64,000 nt of DNA from an uncultured Hyphomonadaceae bacterium (GTDB lineage: Bacteria > Pseudomonadota > Alphaproteobacteria > Caulobacterales > Hyphomonadaceae): NCBI GenBank assembly GCA_938084575.1, contig CALKFG010000005.1:124001-188000 (forward strand), read 5' to 3'. Of the stretch, positions 44,161 to 53,163 are shown one piece after another. Within the stretch, counting starts at the first letter, position 1, and every line of letters starts with the position of its first letter. The notes below the pieces were generated by a model, which had not been told where the DNA came from, made no database searches, and saw only the letters and a program-made list of their open reading frames with translations. Made by a program: the position numbers and the translations under genes.

Positions 44161-45366
44161 TTAAATGCGCTCAATAATCGTGGCGGTGCCCATGCCGGCG
44201 CCCACGCAGAGTGTGACCAGCGCGGTTTCCTTGCCCGTGCGCTCGAGCTCGTCGACCATGGTCCCCAGCAACATGGCGCCGGTCGCGCCAAGGGGGTGGC
44301 CGAACGCAATGGCACCGCCATTCACATTCATCTTCTCGTGCGGGATATTCAGCAGCTGCATCATCAGCATGGGCACGGAGGCGAAGGCTTCGTTCAGCTC
44401 ATAGAGGTCAATGTCGCCGACCTCCATGCCCGCTTTCTTGAGCACCTTCTGGGCGACATAGGTCGGCCCGGTCAGCATGATGCCAGGCTCGGACCCGATC
44501 GACGCCATGGCGCGGATACGGGCGCGCGGCTTCAGGCTATGCTTTTCGCCCATCTCGCGGGATCCGAACAGTACGGCTGCTGAGCCATCAACAATGCCCG
44601 ATGAGTTCCCGGCATGGTGCACATGATCGATTTTTTCCAACTCGGGATAGCGCTGCTTGATGATCTCATCGAAGCCCATACCGCCCATGCCGGCGAAGCT
44701 CGGATTGAGCGCGCCGAGGCTTTGCATCGTTGCGTCCGGCCTCATATGCTCGTCATGGTCGAGCTGGGTCCCGCCCATCTGGTCGCGCACAGGAATGATC
44801 GAATTCCGAAACCGGCCTTCTTCCCAGGCTTTGGCGGCGCGTTGCTGGCTGGCAACGGCATAGGCGTCGACATCGTCGCGGGAAAAGCCATACTTGGTTG
44901 CAATCGTATCGGCCCCGATGCCCTGCGGAGCAAAATAGGTTTTCAGGGCAACGCTGGGGTCGGTTGACCAGGCGCCACCAGAGGCCCCCATGGGCACCCG
45001 TGACATGCTTTCGACGCCGCCACCAATCGCCATGTCGGCTTCTCCGGTCATCACTTTCGCCGCGGCCATGTTGCAGGCTTCGAGACCGGAAGCACAGAAC
45101 CGGTCAATCTGAACACCGGCCGTGGTTTCGGCATAATCCGCATTCAGGACCGCGATGCGGGCAATGTCGGCACCCTGTTCCCCAACCGGGGAAACACATC
45201 CCAGCACCACGTCATCGACGCTGCGGGTGTCCAGGTCATTTCGGTCCCGGATGGCCTGAAGGGATTGAGTGGCGAGGCTCAGGGCCGTGATCTCGTGCAG
45301 GCTGCCAGTTTTTTTACCTTTGCCGCGCGGCGTCCGCACAGCGTCGTAAATGTAAGCTTCACTCAT
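44161..45366 (-). CDS. Acetyl-CoA C-acyltransferase (thiolase, FadA/FadI type)
   Basis: The thiolase of 401 residues cleaves 3-ketoacyl-CoA with CoA, finishing each beta-oxidation round. The nucleophile Cys is in [17 protein letters not shown], the second active-site region is [18 protein letters not shown] (His), and the third is [12 protein letters not shown] (Cys). AAGGAG precedes the ATG at 45366. As a separate chain next to the fadJ-like alpha subunit it probably forms a trifunctional alpha2-beta2-type complex. Its length is closer to FadA (387 in E. coli) than FadI (436). It lies between the thioesterase gene and the glycine-zipper gene. Confidence 0.94.
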   Translation of the reverse strand: MSEAYIYDAVRTPRGKGKKTGSLHEITALSLATQSLQAIRDRNDLDTRSVDDVVLGCVSPVGEQGADIARIAVLNADYAETTAGVQIDRFCASGLEACNMAAAKVMTGEADMAIGGGVESMSRVPMGASGGAWSTDPSVALKTYFAPQGIGADTIATKYGFSRDDVDAYAVASQQRAAKAWEEGRFRNSIIPVRDQMGGTQLDHDEHMRPDATMQSLGALNPSFAGMGGMGFDEIIKQRYPELEKIDHVHHAGNSSGIVDGSAAVLFGSREMGEKHSLKPRARIRAMASIGSEPGIMLTGPTYVAQKVLKKAGMEVGDIDLYELNEAFASVPMLMMQLLNIPHEKMNVNGGAIAFGHPLGATGAMLLGTMVDELERTGKETALVTLCVGAGMGTATIIERI

Positions 45367-45385
45367 GGGTGTCTCCTTTTGGAAT

Positions 45386-45799
45386 TCAGGTCGCGGGGGC
45401 TTTCATGGGATTGATGGCAAGGGACGCGACCGCGCGCGCGGCTTCCTTGCCTCGGGGATCAAATAAGTCGGCTTCGGCAAAAATAACCTGACGGCCAATG
45501 TTGCGAAGCCGCGCCACGACTTCAACCCTGCCGGTGCGCACCGGTCGAAGAAATGTGGTGTGCAGGTCTATGGTTGAGGGCAGGGCCCGGCCGCGCACCT
45601 TGACCGTGGCGAGCATGCCGATCGTATCATCCAGCATCGCTGACAGGAAACCGCCCTGAACATAGCCGGCGGGATTGGTAAAGTCCGGGCGTGCCTCGAA
45701 GGCGACCCGCGTTTCCATTTTTGTCATGTCCAGCGAGATCAGCTCGAACCCCAGCAATTGGGAGCTGTGCGCCGGCTTGGGAAAAACCGATAGGAGCAT
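45386..45799 (-). CDS. PaaI-family hotdog acyl-CoA thioesterase
   Basis: The protein is a small hotdog-fold thioesterase of 137 residues. Its features are [45 protein letters not shown], with the PaaI-type Gly-Gly helix and Asp, then [31 protein letters not shown]. It would hydrolyse acyl-CoA thioesters, perhaps releasing CoA from stalled intermediates. The start is uncertain: an ATG at 45799 without a clear Shine-Dalgarno, or a TTG at 45814 that would begin four bases before the upstream stop. It lies between the acyl-CoA dehydrogenase and the thiolase in the beta-oxidation operon. Confidence 0.86.
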   Translation of the reverse strand: MLLSVFPKPAHSSQLLGFELISLDMTKMETRVAFEARPDFTNPAGYVQGGFLSAMLDDTIGMLATVKVRGRALPSTIDLHTTFLRPVRTGRVEVVARLRNIGRQVIFAEADLFDPRGKEAARAVASLAINPMKAPAT

Positions 45800-45817
45800 G
45801 TCGCGGTCAGGCAAGGG

Positions 45818-46990
45818 TCAAAGGGTCCTGGCAATCAGCAGTTTCATCACCTCATTGGCGCCACCATAGATGCGCTGAACGCGGGCATCGGCATACATCT
45901 GAGCAATCGGATATTCGTCCATATAGCCCCAACCGCCATGCAGCTGCAGACACTCATCGACGATTTTACACTGAAGGTCGGAGACCCAGTATTTCGACAT
46001 GGAGGCGGTCGACGCATCAAGCTCGCCGCGCAGCAGCAGTTCCGTGCAATGTTCAACAAAGACTTTCGCCACTGTTGCTTCTGTCTTGCATTCGGCCAGC
46101 TTGAATTGCGTATTCTGGAAATCGAAAATCGTGCCGCCAAAGGCCTTGCGCTGTTTGACATAGGCCACGGTTTCACGAATAGCCCGTTCAATCATGCCCA
46201 TGCCCTGAATGCCGATAATGTGGCGCTCCTGTGGCAGTTGCTGCATCAACTGGATGAAGCCCTGGCCTTCCTCGTCGCCCAGAAGAGCGGTGGCCGGAAC
46301 CTTCACATCGTCGAAGAACAGTTCCGACGTGTCGGCCGCATGCTGGCCAACTTTTTCCAGATTCTTGCCGCGCTTGAATCCACCGTCGCCTTCGACCTCG
46401 TCGGTTTCAACAACCATGATCGAAATGCCCTTGGCGCCCTTGTTTGGATCTGTTTTGGCACAGACCAGAACAAGGTTGGCGGTTTGGCCGTTCGAAATGA
46501 AGGTTTTGGAGCCGTTAATGATATAGCCATTTCCATCCTTCACGGCCGTGGTCTTGATGTTCTGAAGGTCGGACCCGGTTCCGGGCTCGGTCATCGCGAT
46601 GGCACAGACCAGCTCGCCGGTTGCCAGCCGGGGCAACCAGCGCTGTTTCTGTTCTTCCGATCCGTAATGCAGGATATAGGGCGCGACGATGGCGTTGTGC
46701 AGGGTGATCCCGAAGCCGTCGACGCCAGTCCATTGCTGTTGTTCGGCAATGACGGCCTCATGGCGGAAATCGCCGCCGGCGCCGCCATACGCTTCGGGAA
46801 TAGAGGCGCAGAGAAGGCCGGCCTGGCCGGCTTTGGTCCAGATGTCGCGGGGCACAATCCCGGCTTTTCGCCAGGCCTGAACATGCGGCACGCATTCGCG
46901 CTCAAAGAACTGCCCGACGGCGTCGCTGAAGATCGAGATTTCATCGTCCTGGCGCCATTTGGCGGGCGGAACTTGGAGCACATCCTGCAT
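45818..46990 (-). CDS. Acyl-CoA dehydrogenase (about 390 residues)
   Basis: This FAD enzyme oxidises acyl-CoA to trans-2-enoyl-CoA with electrons to ETF. The N-terminal helical domain (FFERECVPHVQAWRKAGIVPRDIW) is followed by the beta domain (CAIAMTEPGTGSDLQNIKTTAVKDG, IINGSKTFISNG) and the C-terminal helices. Near the end, GGWGYMDEYPIAQMYADARVQRIYGGANEVMKLLI contains the usual catalytic Glu region. The ATG at 46990 lies 100 bases after the stop of the larger dehydrogenase gene. Two dehydrogenases in one operon suggest different chain-length ranges. Confidence 0.93.
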   Translation of the reverse strand: MQDVLQVPPAKWRQDDEISIFSDAVGQFFERECVPHVQAWRKAGIVPRDIWTKAGQAGLLCASIPEAYGGAGGDFRHEAVIAEQQQWTGVDGFGITLHNAIVAPYILHYGSEEQKQRWLPRLATGELVCAIAMTEPGTGSDLQNIKTTAVKDGNGYIINGSKTFISNGQTANLVLVCAKTDPNKGAKGISIMVVETDEVEGDGGFKRGKNLEKVGQHAADTSELFFDDVKVPATALLGDEEGQGFIQLMQQLPQERHIIGIQGMGMIERAIRETVAYVKQRKAFGGTIFDFQNTQFKLAECKTEATVAKVFVEHCTELLLRGELDASTASMSKYWVSDLQCKIVDECLQLHGGWGYMDEYPIAQMYADARVQRIYGGANEVMKLLIARTL

Positions 46991-47090
46991 GGTTCGGCTT
47001 GATCCTTTGGGTCGTTGGAAGGCTTGGGTCTGTGGGGTATATCAGGTCCGTGACGGGGGTGCAGCCGAGACACCGCCCCGGCGCAAAACT

Positions 47091-48872
47091 TCAGAAGCGA
47101 TCTTCTGCCAGGGCCATGATTGGGGCGGCGCCCGTCTGCAGCTTGGCGAGATGCATCGCAGCCTCGGGTGCGATCCGGTCGACAAAATAGCGGCCGGTGA
47201 CGAGCTTGTCGTCATAGAACGGGTCCAGACCCTTCTTTTCCAGCGATACTTTTGCCATCAGCGCCCACATATAGGTCATGGCGGTCAGGCCGAAGAGCTG
47301 CAGATAGTCGAATGATGCGGCGGCGGCATTGTTGAAATCGGTCATGCCATTCCTCATCAGCCAGCTGGTGCCGGTCTCGAGCTGCACCTTCGTGGTTTTC
47401 AGGGCTTCGACAAAGATCTGCAGGTCCGGGTCGTCCTGGTGCAAGCCTATGAAGTCGTCGAGTTCGGCAAAAAAGGTAAACACGGCCCGGCCACCATTTG
47501 CGGCCAGCTTGCGTCCGACAAGGTCGAGGGCCTGGATGCCATTCGTTCCCTCATAAATCAGGGTGATTCGACAGTCGCGCACGAACTGTTCCATTCCCCA
47601 TTCTCTGGTGAAGCCTGAGCCACCATGCACCTGCAGGGCCTCATTCGTCATCTTGTAACCGCGATCGGTCAGGAAGGCTTTGATCACCGGCGTCATCAGG
47701 GCCATGTAGTCGGCGGCCCGGGCGCGGTCCTTTTCATCGGGGGCCTTGTGTTGCAGGTCACCGCACAGCGCCGTCCAGTAGGCAAAGGCCCGGGCGCCCT
47801 CGATAAAGGCCTTCTGGTCCATCAGCATCCGTCTCACATCGGGGTGAACGATGATCGGATCTGCCGGCTTGTCGGGCGCAGCAGGTCCGGTCAATGCGCG
47901 GCTCTGCAGCCTGTCGCGGGCGAAATCGACGGCATTCTGATACGCGACTTCGGCCTGGGCCAGCCCTTGCATGCCGACGCCCAGCCGGGCTTCGTTCATC
48001 ATGACGAACATGGTCCGCATGCCCTTATTGGCCTCGCCGACCAGCCACCCCGTTGCGCCATCATAATTCATGACGCAGGTGGCATTGCCGTGAATGCCCA
48101 TTTTCTCTTCGAGGCCGCCGCACGACAGGCTGTTGCGGGGGCCGAGCTGTCCGTCCTCAGACAGGATGAATTTCGGCACGACGAAGAGCGAGATGCCCTT
48201 GATGCCCTCCGGTGCGCCGTCGATCCGAGCCAGCACAAGGTGGATGATGTTTTCGGTCAGATCCTGTTCGCCGCCGGAGATCCAGATTTTCTGGCCGGTG
48301 ATCTTATAGCTGCCGTCGGGCTGAGGCACCGCCTTGGTTTTGATCAGGCCGAGATCAGTACCGCATTGTGGTTCAGTCAGGTTCATGGTTCCGGCCCATT
48401 GGCCCGATGCCATTTTGGGGCCGTACAGTGCCTTCTGTGCGTCCGACCCGCCATTCATCAGCGCCTCATAGGCGCCGGACGTCAGGCCGGGATACATGCC
48501 GAACGCCATATTGGCAGACGAGGTCATTTCGCTGGTGGCCATGCCCAGAACATAGGGCAGTCCCTGGCCGCCGGCCTCGACCGGCTTGTTCAAAAGCGGC
48601 CAGCCATTATCGACGAACTGCTGATAGGCGTCCCGGAACCCGTCTGGAGTCACCACGCTTCCGTCTGGCAGCCGCCTGCAGCCCTGTTCGTCGCCGACTT
48701 TGTTAAGGGGGGCGAGGACATCCCCGGTAAACTTGCCGGCCTCCTCGATGATGGCGTCAATCAGATCCGGCGTCGCCTCTTCAAAGCCCGGAACATCGGC
48801 ATAGGAATGCAGCGCGAGCAGATCGTGAAAAATGAATTTCAAGTCACGAATCGGGGCTGTATATCGAGGCAT
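47091..48872 (-). CDS. Large acyl-CoA dehydrogenase (FadE/DmdC type)
   Basis: This 593-residue member of the long acyl-CoA dehydrogenase group includes medium/long-chain FadE-like enzymes and DmdC (methylmercaptopropionyl-CoA dehydrogenase). It begins YTAPIRDLKFIFHDLL, contains GTMNLTEPQCGTDLGLIKTKA and ITGQKIWISGGEQD, has the active-site region ITLIYEGTNGIQALDLVGRK, and carries an extra C-terminal helical domain (ETGTSWLMRNG...). In a beta-oxidation operon an ordinary fatty acyl-CoA substrate is most likely; DMSP metabolism cannot be excluded. It lies between the MerR regulator and the smaller dehydrogenase. AAAGG precedes the ATG. Confidence 0.9.
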   Translation of the reverse strand: MPRYTAPIRDLKFIFHDLLALHSYADVPGFEEATPDLIDAIIEEAGKFTGDVLAPLNKVGDEQGCRRLPDGSVVTPDGFRDAYQQFVDNGWPLLNKPVEAGGQGLPYVLGMATSEMTSSANMAFGMYPGLTSGAYEALMNGGSDAQKALYGPKMASGQWAGTMNLTEPQCGTDLGLIKTKAVPQPDGSYKITGQKIWISGGEQDLTENIIHLVLARIDGAPEGIKGISLFVVPKFILSEDGQLGPRNSLSCGGLEEKMGIHGNATCVMNYDGATGWLVGEANKGMRTMFVMMNEARLGVGMQGLAQAEVAYQNAVDFARDRLQSRALTGPAAPDKPADPIIVHPDVRRMLMDQKAFIEGARAFAYWTALCGDLQHKAPDEKDRARAADYMALMTPVIKAFLTDRGYKMTNEALQVHGGSGFTREWGMEQFVRDCRITLIYEGTNGIQALDLVGRKLAANGGRAVFTFFAELDDFIGLHQDDPDLQIFVEALKTTKVQLETGTSWLMRNGMTDFNNAAAASFDYLQLFGLTAMTYMWALMAKVSLEKKGLDPFYDDKLVTGRYFVDRIAPEAAMHLAKLQTGAAPIMALAEDRF

Positions 48873-48905
48873 TTGGAATCAACCTTTATTCAGTTCACTG
48901 GCAGT

Positions 48906-48927
48906 GCCGGCTCAGGCGCTGAGCGGC
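48906..48927. other. Hairpin between the MerR gene and the large dehydrogenase gene
   Basis: GCCGGCTCAG (48906-48915) and CTGAGCGGC (48919-48927) form a stem with one bulged G and a 3-nt loop in the 81-base spacer. Lacking a T tract in the minus-strand direction, it may stabilise or process the mRNA rather than end it. Confidence 0.35.
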
Positions 48928-48953
48928 TTTCCTGCACCGAGGGTCCGGGCCGA

Positions 48954-49433
48954 TTAGGCGTCGTTGAGCTGTTTGCGGGCCAGGGCATCATAGGCCTTGA
49001 CGTTTTCGGCGGTATCGCCACTCGGCCCGACCTTGTCGAGCAGGCCTTCCAGCCATCCTATCCCATTGTGCAATTCCTGCAGCGCCATATCGATATCTTC
49101 GCGCTGGGCCTCTAATTCCTTGACTTGCTTCTGGAATTTCACAAGCGACATGCGCATTTGCGCCCGCTGCCCATCCTCAAGTCCGTAGAGATCCAGAATG
49201 TCCCGAATATCGGCCAGAGCCAGACCGAGGCGCTTCAGACGGACGATGATTTTTACCCGTGCGCGGTCACGATATGAGTAGACCCGGGTCATGCCGTCCC
49301 GCGCGGGGTGCAGCATGTCTTTGTCTTCGTAAAAGCGCAATGCGCGCGGGGTAATTCCGAATTCCCTTGCCAGCTCGGAGATCGAGTAGGTGCGGGATTC
49401 CGCTATCGAGAGCGAAGAGGCTGTATCAGGCAT
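48954..49433 (-). CDS. MerR-family regulator at the head of the beta-oxidation operon
   Basis: The regulator has a MerR helix-turn-helix (YSISELAREFGITPRALRFYEDKDML, MTRVYSYRDRARVKIIVRLKRLG) and a coiled-coil dimerisation helix (MSLVKFQKQVKELEAQREDID), followed by a short C terminus. It resembles LiuR-type regulators of branched-chain amino acid and fatty-acid degradation. Three in-frame starts exist (49487 GTG, 49451 ATG, 49433 ATG). I favour 49433, giving 159 residues, because an operator-like repeat at 49453-49468 would then lie just upstream. It is likely co-transcribed with, and regulates, the dehydrogenase-thioesterase-thiolase-fadJ genes, and is divergent from podJ. Confidence 0.87.
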   Translation of the reverse strand: MPDTASSLSIAESRTYSISELAREFGITPRALRFYEDKDMLHPARDGMTRVYSYRDRARVKIIVRLKRLGLALADIRDILDLYGLEDGQRAQMRMSLVKFQKQVKELEAQREDIDMALQELHNGIGWLEGLLDKVGPSGDTAENVKAYDALARKQLNDA

Positions 49434-49452
49434 GAACAAACTATGACCCATG

Positions 49453-49468
49453 CTTACGCGAACGTCAA
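49453..49468. promoter_or_regulatory. Imperfect inverted repeat, candidate MerR operator
   Basis: CTTACGCGAACGTCAA reads TTGACGTTCGCGTAAG on the other strand, an imperfect palindrome around two ACG/CGT cores. It is similar in style to operators I recall for LiuR-type regulators (TTTACG...CGTAAA). It lies 20 bases upstream of the preferred MerR start codon. A related half, ACGTTTAC, is at 49513-49520. Confidence 0.4.
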
Positions 49469-49524
49469 CGTCAGCTGTAGCAACCACCCATCTGTTACTT
49501 TTTGACCGTCGGACGTTTACTCTT

Positions 49525-49539
49525 TTAACCCGGAATTAA
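49525..49539. promoter_or_regulatory. CtrA-like binding site upstream of podJ
   Basis: The sequence TTAA-CCCGGAA-TTAA is an exact match to the CtrA full-site pattern TTAA-N7-TTAA. It lies 83 bases before the podJ start codon. A TTGACCG element at 49502-49508 just upstream could be the -35 box of a promoter that this site overlaps. A GANTC (CcrM methylation) site, GAGTC, is at 49614-49618 near the ribosome-binding site. Confidence 0.6.
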
Positions 49540-49621
49540 GTCGCCACCCGGCATAACTGCACCCGGCATAGTAAGGACTGGCGGGCCCCGTTTTGGGCGA
49601 TGCCAGCGGTGGAGTCAGCGA

Positions 49622-52411
49622 ATGAGCGGCTATGGATCCTGGAGTGTTAAGGGCATTGACGAACGCGCACGGGAAGTTGCCAAGGAAGAAGCGCGCCTGA
49701 AAGGTATGACGCTTGGCCGTTATATAAACGGGCTCCTTCTGGGAGGACACAGCGAGGCGGGCCCGCGTGATTCGGACAGGCTCCCGAAGGAGGGGGACAT
49801 GTCTGGCTTCAACCGGCTCGCCGAGAAGGTTCAGGCGCTTGAAAATGGCACCATACGGGCCCTGTCAGACATGGATGCGTCAATTCACGGCTTGTCCGGA
49901 CGTCTTGAGGTCTCGGGGGAGGATCACCAGAAGCTGGCGGACAATACCGCCGCGCTTCTGAAAGAAATGGAGGCCACCCAGGCCGCATTACTTGAGAAAA
50001 TCGACGGACTTGAGCGTCGAGGGGAGAAGGGAGATACGCTTGAGGCGCTGAAGGGATTGGAAATCGCCCTGGGAAAGCTGGCGGCGCATGTCTACGAGGA
50101 AAATGCCCTCGTCCAAGATGAAACCAGCGCCATTAAAGGGCGGGTCGAAGCCGGCTTTGCGGAGCTTGGTGAGCGCCTCGACCTGGTGGATTTGAAGTTT
50201 GCGGAGTCGGCTGGCGGTGGAGCAGCGTCTGTTTCTGAACGCCTCAATGTGCTGGAAAATGCCATGTCGGCGGCGACAGAGGGCCTGGATACGCGCTTGG
50301 CTGATGTCGAGACACAGGTGTCTCAAGCTCTTAACGGTGTGGACGGGTCTCTGGGTGCCCTCAAAGACCAGGTCGAACAGGTGCAGACCCTGTCGGCAAA
50401 GAGTCAGCAAGCCGTAGATGAAAAACTTTCAGTGCTTCGGGCTGATCTCGAGGCAAAATTGGCCGATACCGACGGTCGTACACGCCTTGTGCTGCAGCAA
50501 ATTGGGGATCAGACCGCCTCCGCAAGTCAGCGTCTGCAGGTCCATCAGGAACGCGCTGTCGCCCGTATCAGCGAACAAGTAGACGCGGCAGGCGAGCGGC
50601 AGGCGCGTCATCTGACCCGTGCGCTTGAAACCGTCTCCGACCGTTTTTCCGAGATCCAGGATCAGACGGCATTTGTGGTGTCGCCAGTTCAGAAGGCGAT
50701 TGCGATGCTGGCGGCCAGAATAGAACTGATCGAGGATGGTGAGCGGGCCCCGGCCGGCCCCCGGCTGACGGATGTCATTCCCGACCTTCCGGTTTATGAG
50801 CCCAGCTTGGATGCGCTTCATCTGGACTTTTTCGAGGAGATGGAGACGTCGGATTGCGAGCCGGAGGATGTGCCTTGTCCGGGTGACTCCAGCACTGAGC
50901 CGGACGTTCTGGACCTGTCAGTTTTTGACTCCGAGCCGGGTAACCGGGGCGGCGCGCTCTCTGGCAACCTGTCTTTTGGGCAATTGCGTTCTGGTCAGCC
51001 TAAGATGCCGGCAGGCGGTCCAGCGCCTGTCGTCAAGTGCGGCCCTGTGTGGCATCCCGACGAATGGGTCGATGATCGTCACGAGGCGCGCGATTCTGAT
51101 GTGTTCGAAGAGGCTGCGCAGCAGTCCGTGCCGAGTGATCAGCCTTGCAGTGGCCCGGCCGGTGAGGCTCAGGATTATCTGAAACAGGCCCGTCATGCCG
51201 CGATCCGGGCAAATGGTGAAAATTCCAGATTTTTCAGCTCATCGCAAAACGGAAACAGGGGATCTGCCCCCGCAGCTGGCCTGAGCGTTCTGAGGCGTGC
51301 CGTTGGTCGATCGCCGCTGGTCGTGGCGGGGCTTGGACTTGCAGTCATTGCGGTCATAGCGGGCATCCAGGTGCTGCGGCATGGCCCAGGCACTGACGGA
51401 GGAGCCGTAACCTTGACTCTGGTGGCGTCGAACCCGTCTGAGGCCGGGCCTTCCGTCAAAGTTTTGACGGGCCAGCTGGAGGAGAACACGCCGGTGTCGT
51501 CCGATGGTTTGTTGGCCGCCCCGGAGGCGGCGGCACTCTCAAACCTTCTGAATCAAGTCGAACTGGTCCCGGACGCGCTGACTTTAGACAGCGCGGCTGA
51601 GCGTGGTGATCCAATTGCCCAGTACCAGCTGTCGGAAGCCCAGTTTGCTGTCGGTGACATTTCGGAGGGGGTTCGCCTGATTGAGGCCTCGGCGGGAACG
51701 GGTCTGTCGATTGCCGAGTACCGGCTGGCGAAATTGCACGAGCAGGGGCTTGGTGTGCCGCTTGACCTGGCGGAGGCGCGCTATTGGACAGAACGGGCCG
51801 CTTTGGGGGGAAACGTCATGGCCATGCACGACATGGCAGTGTTTCTCGCCGAAGGTGAGGGCGGACCGCAGTCTTACAGCGGTGCAGTCAACTGGTTCCG
51901 GCAGGCCGCGGAACGGGGTGTCGTCGACAGCCAGTTTAACTTGGCCATTTTGCATGAGAATGGTCTGGGGGTTTCTCCGAATGCGATCGAGGCCTTGTAC
52001 TGGTTTTCTGTCGCGGCTGAGAATGGCGACAGCGGCGCAGAGGAAGACAGGCTGCGGCTTTCAAGCCGTCTTGGCCAGGATATTTCTGCCGGCGTCGCCC
52101 AGCGCGCCGCGGTCTGGTCGGCTGGGCTCTCCGACCCAGTGGCGCAAGGACAGTTCGCGCCGCAGGACTGGGAAATCAGCCAGCGCCGCCAACTTGAAGT
52201 CCTGCAGGCGCGGTTGACCGGGTTAGGACATCCGGCGGGGCCGCCCGATGGGCTGATGGGCCCCAGCACACGCGAGGCGATCAGATCCTTCCAGGCGGAG
52301 ATTGGTCTTCCCGAAGACGGAGAAATCTCGGCTGAATTGGTCGCTGCAGTCAACGCGCAGCTTCAAATCGGGCGTCAAACGACTCTGGGCCCTGCGCCGG
52401 GAGCGGGATAG
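49622..52411 (+). CDS. podJ: PodJ-like polar localization factor
   Basis: This 929-residue protein has the PodJ architecture. The short N-terminal motif SWSVKGIDERAREVAKEEARLKGMTLGRYIN is shared with PodJ. A long predicted coiled coil follows (about residues 50-370), then an acidic disordered region (about 380-540). One membrane segment lies near 565-585 (VVAGLGLAVIAVIAGIQVL). Periplasmic Sel1-like repeats span about 653-815 (AQYQLSEAQF, AEYRLAKLHEQGLGVPLDLAEARYW), and a C-terminal peptidoglycan-binding domain about 858-915 (GLMGPSTREAIRSFQAEIGL). In Caulobacter, PodJ organises the new flagellated pole and recruits PleC and pilus proteins. A CtrA-like site lies upstream. Its end overlaps the convergent gene by 37 bases. 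Confidence 0.88.
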   Translation: MSGYGSWSVKGIDERAREVAKEEARLKGMTLGRYINGLLLGGHSEAGPRDSDRLPKEGDMSGFNRLAEKVQALENGTIRALSDMDASIHGLSGRLEVSGEDHQKLADNTAALLKEMEATQAALLEKIDGLERRGEKGDTLEALKGLEIALGKLAAHVYEENALVQDETSAIKGRVEAGFAELGERLDLVDLKFAESAGGGAASVSERLNVLENAMSAATEGLDTRLADVETQVSQALNGVDGSLGALKDQVEQVQTLSAKSQQAVDEKLSVLRADLEAKLADTDGRTRLVLQQIGDQTASASQRLQVHQERAVARISEQVDAAGERQARHLTRALETVSDRFSEIQDQTAFVVSPVQKAIAMLAARIELIEDGERAPAGPRLTDVIPDLPVYEPSLDALHLDFFEEMETSDCEPEDVPCPGDSSTEPDVLDLSVFDSEPGNRGGALSGNLSFGQLRSGQPKMPAGGPAPVVKCGPVWHPDEWVDDRHEARDSDVFEEAAQQSVPSDQPCSGPAGEAQDYLKQARHAAIRANGENSRFFSSSQNGNRGSAPAAGLSVLRRAVGRSPLVVAGLGLAVIAVIAGIQVLRHGPGTDGGAVTLTLVASNPSEAGPSVKVLTGQLEENTPVSSDGLLAAPEAAALSNLLNQVELVPDALTLDSAAERGDPIAQYQLSEAQFAVGDISEGVRLIEASAGTGLSIAEYRLAKLHEQGLGVPLDLAEARYWTERAALGGNVMAMHDMAVFLAEGEGGPQSYSGAVNWFRQAAERGVVDSQFNLAILHENGLGVSPNAIEALYWFSVAAENGDSGAEEDRLRLSSRLGQDISAGVAQRAAVWSAGLSDPVAQGQFAPQDWEISQRRQLEVLQARLTGLGHPAGPPDGLMGPSTREAIRSFQAEIGLPEDGEISAELVAAVNAQLQIGRQTTLGPAPGAG

Positions 52412-53136
52412 CGCCACCGGCTCAAAAGAATGAGGCCCAGAATGCCAGTGGTTGCTATGGCCAGCGCATGCAATTCCATCCGGCACCAGGTGTTCACAAT
52501 GATGCCCGTCAGCCCCCAGGACAGGGCGACATAGTACCAGAGGCTACGGCTGATCCGAGAGGCGAAGAGCCGGGCCAGCGCGATGGCTGGAAGCAGGACC
52601 GTCCACAAAGTCAGCCAGACGTGGTCTGTTGGTCCGAGGTCTAGTGCGGACCGTAAAACGGGCGGCAGGCTGATGCCCACCGCCACTGTGATCCAGCCGG
52701 AAAACAGGCCAATCAGAAGGCAGGGGAGTATTCTGGAAGCCGTTCCATCGAAGCCCCCGGACCGATCCAACAGCCAGGCAGCAAACCAGACAATGGACAG
52801 AAGCGGCACAAGCAGAATCGCATTGAGCGTTTCAGACCCAATCTGCTGTGCGGCCAGCATCCAGATGATGTTGCCAAGTCCGGCAAGGCTGAGGGGGCCG
52901 GCCAGAGCATTGCTTAAATACCCTGGTCGCAGGTTGGCGCGCAGCGCAAAAACCAGATAGGCGGTGAAAATAACGCCCCATATCGCGAAAAAGATCCCGG
53001 GTGGTAATTCCGGGGTGGCTCCCTCCCTAAGAGCCCGCGCGCCAATGCTCTGGCCAAGGCCGAGTTGAGGGAGCACGGGGACCAGGAATTGAAGCAGGGC
53101 CAGCGGGATGAGGCTCATTCGCGCGAGAAATATCAT
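52375..53136 (-). CDS. TspO/MBR-like polytopic membrane protein
   Basis: This 253-residue membrane protein has about seven hydrophobic helices and resembles the tryptophan-rich sensory (TspO/MBR-related) group. Its diagnostic segment is ELPPGIFFAIWGVIFTAYLVFALRANL, followed by GLGNIIWMLAAQQIG and SIVWFAAWLLDRSG. It is longer than true TspO (about 150-160 residues, five helices), so the relation is distant and a tetrapyrrole-binding role is only a guess. It starts at the ATG 53136 (or the Met six residues later). It converges with podJ, overlapping by 37 bases, and follows the DNA ligase gene by 27 bases on the same strand. Confidence 0.68.
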   Translation of the reverse strand: MIFLARMSLIPLALLQFLVPVLPQLGLGQSIGARALREGATPELPPGIFFAIWGVIFTAYLVFALRANLRPGYLSNALAGPLSLAGLGNIIWMLAAQQIGSETLNAILLVPLLSIVWFAAWLLDRSGGFDGTASRILPCLLIGLFSGWITVAVGISLPPVLRSALDLGPTDHVWLTLWTVLLPAIALARLFASRISRSLWYYVALSWGLTGIIVNTWCRMELHALAIATTGILGLILLSRWRYPAPGAGPRVV

Positions 53137-53163
53137 GCGCCTGTTCTGACAGAGTGCGGGGAT

